Below, one piece after another: positions 1-6,018 of a stretch of DNA of 9,986 nt. Both the position numbers and the translations under genes were made by a program. Source of the stretch: Anaerolineales bacterium (GTDB lineage: Bacteria > Chloroflexota > Anaerolineae > Anaerolineales > E44-bin32); assembly GCA_011772595.1 (NCBI GenBank), contig WVZH01000212.1:1-9986 (forward strand), in the 5' to 3' direction. A model generated the notes under the pieces. It was not told the DNA's origin. It was given only the letters and a program-made list of their open reading frames with translations, and searched no databases. How positions within the stretch are numbered: position 1 is the first letter of the stretch; each line of letters opens with the position of its first letter.

Positions 1-18
1 TTACTACACTCCATATTC

Positions 19-28
19 TGGTCGATCA
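19..28. promoter_or_regulatory. candidate GntR/FCD operator upstream of the regulator gene
   Basis: The 10-mer TGGTCGATCA is a near-perfect palindrome (TGGTC/GATCA, one mismatch between arms). It resembles the TGGTC...GACCA half-sites bound by FadR-type GntR regulators. It lies about 40 bases upstream of the regulator start, where an autoregulatory operator would be expected. I see no clear second copy upstream of the transporter genes, so this may be chance. Confidence 0.2.
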
Positions 29-65
29 TCAAGCTGACTGACAAAGGAAGGTGTATGGACTCGAC

Positions 66-794
66 ATGACAGAGGGATTGGCTAAGTTATCGGATCTGTT
101 TCCTAATGTCGAGCGACCTCAGCGGTTGTCCGAACACGTGTATAATGCACTAAGCGAAGCCATCGTGGAGGGCAAGCTGCCTCCAGGGGAGAGATTGCGC
201 GTAACGCAGATTGCGGAGGCTCTGGGCGTCAGCCGCACCCCTGTTCGCGAGGCCTTTGTGAGGCTAAAACAACAGCGCCTGCTGAGTAGTGATGCGAGCG
301 GTGCGTATTATGTCGCCGAGTGGGACAGGCAGACTCTGTGGGAGATTGCCACCCTCAGGGCGGCTCTGGAGAGCCTGGCTTTTAGCCTCGCTCCGCAAAA
401 CCTCTCACAAGAGGACTTTGATCACCTGGAAGGGATCACTCGGCAGATGGGGGAAATGGATGCAGATCCAGATAGTGGTGACTACAAGCGGATGGCCCTG
501 TTTGATTTTCAGTTTCACACCTACGTTTGGTCACGCACTCGCCACGATTTGCTGGAGCAAGCCCTTGAGAATATTAAACCCCAGGCACAGTATTACATGT
601 ATCTCACGCGGCAATCCGGTCAAACAGATTACGCTGAACGGCACCACATATTGATTGAGCTCCTCAAGCAGGGCGACCGCAGCAAAGTAAATGAGATCAT
701 GCTGGACCATATATTGTCCAGTTCAGAGAGAGCGATTGCGTGGTGGGAACGCAGGCAGGAGAAGATGGCTGAAGAGCAAGAAGTAACAGAATGA
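66..794 (+). CDS. GntR family transcriptional regulator, FCD (FadR-like) subfamily
   Basis: This is a DNA-binding repressor or activator that probably controls the downstream transport/catabolic genes. Counting from the ATG at 66 (242 residues, usual family length), residues about 20-80 form the winged helix-turn-helix. The typical GntR recognition stretch VSRTPVREAFVRL is at 55-67. Residues about 88-225 form the all-helical FCD ligand domain. The four residues expected to hold the metal ion in this fold are all visible: D147 and H151 (DFQFH), H193 (ERHH) and H215 (LDHI). Family members sense small carboxylates or sugar acids, often through that metal; the ligand here is unknown. A GTG at 51 in the same frame would add five residues, but the AAAGGAAGG at 43-51 overlaps it, so it cannot be served by that site. 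The ATG at 66 has that site 14 bases upstream, which is long. The gene ends 158 bases before the transporter lipoprotein gene on the same strand, the usual arrangement for a local regulator. Family certain, exact start moderately sure. Confidence 0.93.
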   Translation: MTEGLAKLSDLFPNVERPQRLSEHVYNALSEAIVEGKLPPGERLRVTQIAEALGVSRTPVREAFVRLKQQRLLSSDASGAYYVAEWDRQTLWEIATLRAALESLAFSLAPQNLSQEDFDHLEGITRQMGEMDADPDSGDYKRMALFDFQFHTYVWSRTRHDLLEQALENIKPQAQYYMYLTRQSGQTDYAERHHILIELLKQGDRSKVNEIMLDHILSSSERAIAWWERRQEKMAEEQEVTE

Positions 795-839
795 AAACCT
801 GTCCAGTTCTGGGCAGCGCGATGGGAAGAGCATTTCGTG

Positions 840-860
840 AATCGCTGACTCTGCGATTTT
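840..860 (+). terminator. weak hairpin with short T tract after the regulator gene
   Basis: AATCGC at 840-845 pairs with GCGATT at 853-858 across a 7-base loop, and the run TTTT covers 857-860. The stem is only six pairs and the T tract is short. It could be a weak terminator or attenuator separating the regulator from the transporter genes, or it could be meaningless. Confidence 0.2.
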
Positions 861-861
861 C

Positions 862-868
862 AAGGAGA
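862..868 (+). promoter_or_regulatory. strong Shine-Dalgarno in the leader, without a long ORF
   Basis: AAGGAGA sits five bases upstream of an ATG at 873 that opens a 13-codon frame. A second strong motif, AAAGGAGGT at 881-889, follows inside that frame, and the true site for the lipoprotein gene is at 938-945. Such ribosome-binding motifs without a downstream gene are unusual in a 158-base leader. Confidence 0.35.
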
Positions 869-872
869 ACCC

Positions 873-914
873 ATGTTCGTAAAGGAGGTCGTGCATATTC
901 AATTGAGAAGCTGA
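873..914 (+). CDS. possible 13-residue leader peptide
   Basis: An ATG at 873, placed five bases after AAGGAGA, opens a frame of 13 codons (MFVKEVVHIQLRS) that stops with TGA at 912-914, 38 bases before the lipoprotein start. It matches no regulatory leader that I know and lacks a run of a single amino acid. Support comes only from the good ribosome-binding site and its position upstream of a transporter gene. It may be a translated upstream ORF affecting expression of the lipoprotein gene, or the remnant of a gene start. Confidence 0.2.
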   Translation: MFVKEVVHIQLRS

Positions 915-952
915 GATCAGACAATTCTTTCACTAGCTAAGGAGAAAAGAAG

Positions 953-2611
953 ATGAGAACCAAGTTATGGACTCTCTTATCGTTCGCTCTGGTCCTGCTG
1001 CTGCTCGTGCTCGGTGTGGCAAGCTGTGCTCCTCGGACGGAAGAGCCTGCGCCCCCTGAGCCAACCAAAGAGCCTGCGCCCCCTGAGCCAACCGAAGAGG
1101 CCGCCCCTCCACCGGAACCGACCGCAGTTCCAGAAGGCTTCCCCGTACGCGGCGGCACCCTGCGCACTGAATATGCCTGGATGCCTTACGTGGAGGACCC
1201 AGCCGCGGATGGCGTCGGTACCGGCTATGTCGGGTTGTCGATCGCAGAACCTTTAGTTTGGGTTGCTGGAGACGGGGCTCCGCGACCGCAGCTGGCCAAG
1301 TCATGGGAGGCCAACGAAGACGCGACGGTGTGGACTATTCACCTCCAGGAGGGGGTGACGTTCAACAATGGCAAGCCCTTTGGCGCCGATGACGTGATCT
1401 GGAATCTCAAGCACTGGCTGGACCCAGCTACTGGCGCGTCGACGGCAGCCAAGCTTGACATGCTATCGCCCGAAGGCATCAAGAAGATCGATGACTTGAC
1501 GATTGAGCTCACGCTTGACCGCCCCAACGCCGATCTGATGCTCGTCTTCTATGACTACCCGACGATGATCGCCCCTGAAGGTGGCTGGACTGACTTCTAC
1601 GGCGGCGACCCGGCCAACGCCGTCGGGACGGGGCCGTTCATGATGGAATCGTTCACTCCCGACGAGCGGTTTGTACTTGTGCGCAACCCGAACTACTGGC
1701 AACTGGGCGAAGACGGTCTCCCGCTACCCTATGTTGACAAGGTCGTTATCACCGCCGGATGGGATGACGCCGCGCGACTGGCAGCCCTCATTGGCAACGA
1801 GGCAGACGTACTGTCTCCAGGGGAAGCGATTATTGAGGAGCTACAGAAGTATCCCGATGAGATCGATATCCGGACCTTTGCGACGGGATGGATTACGCCC
1901 ATCGTGGCGCGCGTCGACTTGGAACCCTTTGATGATCCCAATCTAATGAAAGCCCTCAAGTTGACCCAGGATCGTCAACAGGTCAAGGACCTCGTCCAAC
2001 CGTTGGGAGAGGTGGGCTACGACCACTGGATACTGCCCAGCGCTGCCGCCTATTGCCCCGACACCGACGTGGACGGGCGGCCGCAAGACATCGAGGGGGC
2101 CAAAGCACTGCTGGCAGAGTCGGGCTATGGACCTGATAATCCCCTTCAGCTCACACTCGCCACCGCTGACGATGGCTTCCGTCCGGCCTATGCCCAGGTG
2201 TTTAAAGAGCAGGCCGCCTTGGCCGGCGTAGAAGTCACGATCGATATCTATCCCAGTGATGCCTTTTGGGACCAATGGGCGGAATGGCCGTTTTCCATCA
2301 GCGGCTGGAGTGGACGGATCCCGGCGACTGCCAATATCAACCTGGCCCTTCGCTGCGGTGCCGCCTGGTCCGAAGCGTACTATTGTAACCCGGAGCTTGA
2401 CGCCGTTTTGGATGCGGTCGATAGCACAGTCGATGTCGAGGAAAAACGCGCCCTGTATTGCCAAATCCAGAAGATCATGCAGGATGACGCACCGTACTTG
2501 ATACCCTTCTTTGCTGTTGAATTCAGCGCCTCTCGAAGTCATGTGCACGTACCTGACGCCTGGTCCAGAGGCGGCTTTCTGTGGCATCTGATGTGGTTAG
2601 AATCTGACTAG
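953..2611 (+). CDS. ABC transporter substrate-binding lipoprotein, family 5 (peptide/nickel/opine type)
   Basis: This is the extracytoplasmic receptor of the importer encoded downstream; it captures the substrate and delivers it to the two permeases. It has 552 residues. Residues 1-24 are a lipoprotein signal peptide (basic MRTK start, Leu/Val-rich core) ending in the lipobox VASC with the lipidated Cys at 25. Residues 28-60 are a Pro/Glu/Thr-rich tether containing EPAPPEPT repeats. The SBP family 5 domain runs from about 66 to the end. The characteristic first-domain block LAKSWEANEDATVWTIHL begins at 114, with VTFNNGKPFGADDV following. The start at 953 has TAAGGAGA at 938-945, eight bases away. 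Family 5 receptors bind peptides but also nickel chelates, opines, betaine-like and sugar compounds, so the fold does not give the ligand. The enzyme genes in the same cluster suggest a methylated amino-acid-like substrate, which is inference. The lipid anchor and tether suit a cell surface without a standard periplasm. Confidence 0.95.
   Translation: MRTKLWTLLSFALVLLLLVLGVASCAPRTEEPAPPEPTKEPAPPEPTEEAAPPPEPTAVPEGFPVRGGTLRTEYAWMPYVEDPAADGVGTGYVGLSIAEPLVWVAGDGAPRPQLAKSWEANEDATVWTIHLQEGVTFNNGKPFGADDVIWNLKHWLDPATGASTAAKLDMLSPEGIKKIDDLTIELTLDRPNADLMLVFYDYPTMIAPEGGWTDFYGGDPANAVGTGPFMMESFTPDERFVLVRNPNYWQLGEDGLPLPYVDKVVITAGWDDAARLAALIGNEADVLSPGEAIIEELQKYPDEIDIRTFATGWITPIVARVDLEPFDDPNLMKALKLTQDRQQVKDLVQPLGEVGYDHWILPSAAAYCPDTDVDGRPQDIEGAKALLAESGYGPDNPLQLTLATADDGFRPAYAQVFKEQAALAGVEVTIDIYPSDAFWDQWAEWPFSISGWSGRIPATANINLALRCGAAWSEAYYCNPELDAVLDAVDSTVDVEEKRALYCQIQKIMQDDAPYLIPFFAVEFSASRSHVHVPDAWSRGGFLWHLMWLESD
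1041..1094 (+). repeat. 27-bp tandem repeat encoding the lipoprotein tether
   Basis: Two adjacent 27-base units (1041-1067 and 1068-1094) differ only at the last base. They encode consecutive 9-residue units ending EPAPPEPTK and EPAPPEPTE. A degenerate third unit (EAAPPPEPT) follows from about 1095. The near identity at DNA level points to a recent slippage duplication. The repeat lengthens the flexible linker between lipid anchor and binding domain. Confidence 0.9.
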
Positions 2612-2641
2612 GCACCACAACTCAGCTAATATGAACGGTGT

Positions 2642-2680
2642 GTTCTGTGGCTTCCGGCGACACGCTGGAAGCCACAGAGT
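2642..2680 (+). other. long intercistronic RNA hairpin between lipoprotein and permease genes
   Basis: CTGTGGCTTCC at 2645-2655 is perfectly complementary to GGAAGCCACAG at 2667-2677. Further pairs extend it inward (G-T wobble, G-C, C-G, leaving the 5-base loop GACAC at 2659-2663) and outward (T2644-A2678, then wobble pairs). No T run follows, so it does not look like an intrinsic terminator. It sits 31 bases after the lipoprotein stop and 44 bases before the permease start. This is the position where structures in transporter operons stabilise the upstream message or limit read-through, giving more binding protein than membrane components. Confidence 0.6.
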
Positions 2681-2723
2681 CATTGCTGCCTGATGTGATT
2701 CCGCATCCCAAAGAGAGGCGAAG

Positions 2724-3668
2724 ATGCTTAGGTTTCTCTTAAACCGCTTCGGCACGATGCTGGTGACCATGCTGGTCATCTCCATTCTGGTTTTCTTTAT
2801 CGCCGAGGTGGTTCCTATCGACCCCGCTCGAAATGCCCTGGGACGATATGCTTCCCAGGAAAAGGTCGATGAGCTGCGGGAAAAGATGGGTCTCAACCGC
2901 CCCGTGGTGGTACGTTATGTCGACTGGATTACAAGTGCTTTGCGCGGGGATTTCGGTGAGTCGATCCACTTTCGCCGTCCCGTGAGCGAGCTCGTTGCCG
3001 TTCGCCTCGGTCGTTCACTGGCGCTGGCGGCCCTGGGATTTGTCTTTATGATCCCGCTGGGGTTGACCTTGGGCTGTATCGCCGGGATAACCGAAGGAAA
3101 GCTCCTGGATCGCATCATCTCGGTGACCAGTAGCGTGTCTGTGTCCGTCCCTCCGTTCGCTGGTGGGATCTTTATGATTGTGATTTTCGCGCTGTGGCTG
3201 GATTGGCTTCCCGGCGTGAGCATACCTGACCCCGATGCAAGTTTTTTAGAATTTTCCAAAAGGCTGATCCTGCCCATTTTGACGTTGTCCCTTGACGAGA
3301 TAGGTTATCTGGCCCGCTTTACGCGGGTCAACATGGCTGAGGTGTTGGAAAGCGACTACATTCGGACGGCGGTGCTGAAAGGCATCCCAAAAAGGAAAGT
3401 TATCTGGCGGCACGCGTTGCGCAACGCCTTGATCGCGCCGTTCACGGCCATCATGTTGCACGTCAATTGGCTGATCGGCGGCGTCGTCGTGGTCGAGGTG
3501 CTGTTCAACTATCCCGGATTAGGGAATCTGCTTCTGGAGAGCGCCATGCGTAACGATATCATCCTGCTTGAGGGAGGAACGCTGGTGCTCACCTTTGTGG
3601 CGGTGTCATCCCAGGTTATCGGGGACATTGGCATCTACTTTATGAATCCACGTATTCGATTTGAGTGA
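2724..3668 (+). CDS. ABC transporter permease, DppB/OppB type
   Basis: This is the first of two inner-membrane subunits forming the translocation channel for the substrate delivered by the upstream lipoprotein. The 314 residues are typical for the DppB group. The N-terminal block (first membrane segment at about 9-29, then EVVPIDPARNALG) is followed by the soluble stretch ending GDFGESIHFRRPVSELV (75-91). Further hydrophobic segments lie at about 95-120, 139-160, 180-198, 236-258 and 282-305. The EAA loop that docks on the ATPase is at about 211-236 (DYIRTAVLKGIPKRKVIWRHALRNAL). The family ending FMNPRIRFE is present, corresponding to the usual DPR box. The start at 2724 is preceded by AGAGAGGCG. 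The next permease gene begins 26 bases after this stop, so the two are co-transcribed. Confidence 0.95.
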   Translation: MLRFLLNRFGTMLVTMLVISILVFFIAEVVPIDPARNALGRYASQEKVDELREKMGLNRPVVVRYVDWITSALRGDFGESIHFRRPVSELVAVRLGRSLALAALGFVFMIPLGLTLGCIAGITEGKLLDRIISVTSSVSVSVPPFAGGIFMIVIFALWLDWLPGVSIPDPDASFLEFSKRLILPILTLSLDEIGYLARFTRVNMAEVLESDYIRTAVLKGIPKRKVIWRHALRNALIAPFTAIMLHVNWLIGGVVVVEVLFNYPGLGNLLLESAMRNDIILLEGGTLVLTFVAVSSQVIGDIGIYFMNPRIRFE

Positions 3669-3680
3669 TCGGTAATTGCA

Positions 3681-3686
3681 CAGGAG
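3681..3686 (+). promoter_or_regulatory. Shine-Dalgarno that sets the start of the second permease
   Basis: CAGGAG lies eight bases upstream of the ATG at 3695. The longer frame opening with GTG at 3665, which overlaps the stop of the first permease, has no comparable site. Confidence 0.7.
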
Positions 3687-3694
3687 CCCAAACC

Positions 3695-4624
3695 ATGAGC
3701 GACAGCTCGAATTCGTTCTCTTCGCAGAAATCACCAACATCGGTGACTCGCGATCGGGGGGAAATGGGTCGCCGGCCGCGGCGGGTATCGCCTCCAGGCG
3801 CGCGGCTGCGCACTACGATCTCAGAACTCGTCCGTTCCAAAAGCGCGACCATCGGCGTAGCCGTAATCCTTTTGTGGTTCTTTATAGCCATAGCCGCCCC
3901 CATCATATCTCCATACTCGCCGACCGAGATGGCAGGCACCAAGCTCGAGTCACCCTCGCGGGAACACTGGCTTGGCACCGACAATATTGGGCGAGACGTA
4001 CTAACGCGTTTGTTCTGGGGTACGCGAGTGGTTGTCTTGTTGGCGCCGATTTCCGTCCTTTTGGGCATACTGATGGGCGCCCCCCTGGGGCTCATTTCGG
4101 GCTACGTCGGTGGCAATGTTGACACCCTCATCATGCGTGGCACTGACATCCTCATGTCATTCCCAACGCTGCTAATCTACATCCTGATCATCACCAGCAT
4201 CGGTCCTTCGGCGCTTATCGTCGTCATCTCTGTGGCGATCGGGAACGTCCCCACCGTCACCCGCATCGTGCGCAGCCTCGCGCTGGACGAACGCACGAAG
4301 GATTATGTGAGCGCAGCCCGGCTGCGAGGAGAGCGACGGCGCTATATTCTGCTGCGGGAAATCCTGCCCAATGTGTCCGGGCCGATCATCGTCGATGCCA
4401 CCATCCGGGTCGGGTACGCGATCATGGCCATCGGCTCGCTAGGCTTCCTCGGTTTGGGTATACCGCCACCGACGCCGGACTGGGGAGGGATGATCAACGA
4501 GGGACGACCGTGGATCTTTATGATGCCCTGGGTCGTTTTGGCGCCAGCGGTGGCCTTGAGTTCTGTCGTAATTGCGCTAAATCTGTTGGCTGATGGAATC
4601 AGGGAAATTGCGCAGCAGCGCTAG
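3695..4624 (+). CDS. ABC transporter permease, DppC/OppC type
   Basis: This is the second channel-forming membrane subunit, the partner of the DppB-type permease just upstream. From the ATG at 3695 it has 309 residues. Residues 1-48 are a hydrophilic, Ser/Arg-rich cytoplasmic tail (RRPRR at 26-30) before the first membrane segment at about 51-72. The OppC signature HWLGTDNIGRDVLTRLFWGTR is at 91-111. The EAA loop is at about 203-230 (DYVSAARLRGERRRYILLREIL onward). The strongly conserved block LGFLGLGIPPPTPDWGG is at 249-265. Further hydrophobic segments are at about 113-138, 155-182, 235-255 and 278-298. The in-frame GTG at 3665 would overlap the previous gene's stop and add ten residues; I prefer 3695 because of its CAGGAG site. 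A transport substrate cannot be read from this subunit. Confidence 0.94.
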   Translation: MSDSSNSFSSQKSPTSVTRDRGEMGRRPRRVSPPGARLRTTISELVRSKSATIGVAVILLWFFIAIAAPIISPYSPTEMAGTKLESPSREHWLGTDNIGRDVLTRLFWGTRVVVLLAPISVLLGILMGAPLGLISGYVGGNVDTLIMRGTDILMSFPTLLIYILIITSIGPSALIVVISVAIGNVPTVTRIVRSLALDERTKDYVSAARLRGERRRYILLREILPNVSGPIIVDATIRVGYAIMAIGSLGFLGLGIPPPTPDWGGMINEGRPWIFMMPWVVLAPAVALSSVVIALNLLADGIREIAQQR

Positions 4625-4636
4625 GCACCTGTGCGC

Positions 4637-4665
4637 TTGGTATCACACGTCTCGGGCCGTACAAT
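4637..4665 (+). promoter_or_regulatory. candidate sigma-70-type internal promoter before the PLP enzyme gene
   Basis: TTGGTA (4637-4642, four of six matches to TTGACA) and TACAAT (4660-4665, five of six matches to TATAAT) are separated by exactly 17 bases. They lie in the 108-base gap between the second permease and the PLP enzyme. Transcription would start near 4672, giving a leader of about 60 bases. The reading assumes a housekeeping sigma factor with the usual consensus. Confidence 0.3.
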
Positions 4666-4732
4666 GCCCAAACGCGCTGCGCGATCACTCTGTATTGATA
4701 TTTCTTACAGTAAAAATGAGGACAATATTCCT

Positions 4733-5944
4733 ATGACAGAAGAGAAAAAGTGGGGACTGAGCACAACAGCCTTACACGCAGGCTACAGCCCGGTTCCGAT
4801 GGACATGACACCCTTCAGGTCTTTTGTCCCGCCGGTAATTCAGAGCGCGGTCTATCCCCTCAGCGATGTCGACCATTACACCAGAATCGTCTCTGACGAA
4901 GAGCCGGGCTACGACTACGGTCGCAACAGCAATCCCACAGTCGACGTTCTACAGAAGCGGTTGGCCGCCCTGGAGGGCGGCGAGGCTGGCCTGGCGACTC
5001 CCTCAGGTGTCCATGCCTGCTTTGTAGTGTTGCAGCACCTGACGCAGGCTGGGGACGAGATTCTCACCAGCCATCGGATCTTCGGCGAGGCCTATGGGAT
5101 GTTCTACGACATGGCTCCAAAGAAGATGGGCATCACCACACATCTGGTAGAAGACCCCGGTGACCTGGATGAGTGGCAGGACAAGATCACGCCCCAAACG
5201 CGTTTCCTGTGGGCGGAAACTCCCAGCAATCCCACCTTCTTTGTGATGGACATCGCTGGCCTGGCCGAGATCGCCCATGCTCATAACATCCCTCTGATCG
5301 TCGACAACACACTCGCCACCCCATGCCTGCAAAAACCACTCACCTTGGGAGCCGACATTGTGGTGCACTCACTAACCAAGTTCATGGGAGGGCAAGGGGC
5401 TATTGTGGGCGGATCGATCGTGGCCAATAAGGAGCTGATCCGGAACATGGTCTCCACCGTCGCCCGGGTTGGGTCGATCATGTCGCCAATTGATGCCTGG
5501 CTGGTGCTCATGAGCCTCGAGACGTTACCACTCCGCATGGCCCGGCATTCCGCCAACGCAGAAAGGCTCGTCGAGTACCTTGCCCAACATCCGAAAGTGA
5601 AGGGCATCAACTATCCCAGCTTGCCGGAGCATCCCCAACGGGAACTGGCTACACAGCAGATGCCTGATGGCTTTGGTGGGCTTCTTTCATTTGAAGTGGA
5701 GGGAGGCAGGGAGGCTGCCCTACAAGTGATCAACTCGTTCCGGCTCATTCCCATCGTCCCGAGCTTCGGGACAACCCGCACCATCGTGACACATCCCGCC
5801 ACACACACTCACTGCAACATGAAACTTGAGGAGCGGGAGGCAGTCGGCATATTTGACGGCTTGATTCGACTGTCGGTTGGGCTCGAGGACCCAGAGGATC
5901 TGATCGCTGATCTGGAACAGGCACTTAATAAGCTAAAAGGGTAA
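4733..5944 (+). CDS. PLP-dependent trans-sulfuration family enzyme (cystathionine gamma-synthase / methionine gamma-lyase / homoserine sulfhydrylase group)
   Basis: This cytoplasmic PLP enzyme of the Cys/Met-metabolism family catalyses beta- or gamma-elimination or replacement on amino acids such as cystathionine, methionine or O-acylhomoserine. From the ATG at 4733 it has 403 residues, the normal family length. Visible landmarks are YGRNSNPT (62-69, cofactor phosphate loop from the partner subunit), TPSGVHA (89-95), ETPSNP (162-167), the cofactor-binding Asp in VDNT (D191), the Schiff-base lysine in SLTKFMGGQG (K216), THPATHTH (353-360) and the substrate-carboxylate Arg in IRLSVGLE (R379). 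Oddities are Phe at 117 where methionine gamma-lyases have a catalytic Tyr, Glu119 where they have Cys, and GQG instead of the usual GHG after the lysine. It is therefore unsafe to call it a methionine gamma-lyase. The in-frame start at 4631 would add 34 residues of non-family sequence. The ATG at 4733 has TGAGGA at 4717-4722, ten bases upstream. Superfamily certain, reaction unknown. Confidence 0.93.
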   Translation: MTEEKKWGLSTTALHAGYSPVPMDMTPFRSFVPPVIQSAVYPLSDVDHYTRIVSDEEPGYDYGRNSNPTVDVLQKRLAALEGGEAGLATPSGVHACFVVLQHLTQAGDEILTSHRIFGEAYGMFYDMAPKKMGITTHLVEDPGDLDEWQDKITPQTRFLWAETPSNPTFFVMDIAGLAEIAHAHNIPLIVDNTLATPCLQKPLTLGADIVVHSLTKFMGGQGAIVGGSIVANKELIRNMVSTVARVGSIMSPIDAWLVLMSLETLPLRMARHSANAERLVEYLAQHPKVKGINYPSLPEHPQRELATQQMPDGFGGLLSFEVEGGREAALQVINSFRLIPIVPSFGTTRTIVTHPATHTHCNMKLEEREAVGIFDGLIRLSVGLEDPEDLIADLEQALNKLKG

Positions 5945-6018
5945 AGGCATTAAGCCCATCCCAACAAGCAAACGGCCACCCAGAACCCGGGGCCAGATAA
6001 AGGATGGAGACTTTCAAC

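Noticed and set aside
933..1304. Antisense open frames over the lipoprotein N-terminus with repeated AQGAQAL-like units
   Set aside because: The repeats are only the reverse reading of the 27-bp tether repeat; no ribosome-binding site or family match.
1943..2587. 214-codon open frame on the - strand
   Set aside because: It lies wholly inside the well-supported binding-protein gene, the product resembles no family, and the codon pattern of the + strand accounts for it.
3676..4122. 148-codon + strand frame overlapping the second permease
   Set aside because: Out of frame with the permease, which has all family signatures; the alternative product is Arg/His-rich shadow sequence.
4631..4732. 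34-residue N-terminal extension of the PLP enzyme
   Set aside because: Not family-like, and it would start only seven bases after the previous stop without a good ribosome-binding site; the ATG at 4733 has TGAGGA at a workable distance.
6004..6018. Earlier ATG for the methyltransferase
   Set aside because: Its only purine-rich motif is immediately adjacent, leaving no spacing; the ATG at 6019 has TGGAGA eight bases upstream.
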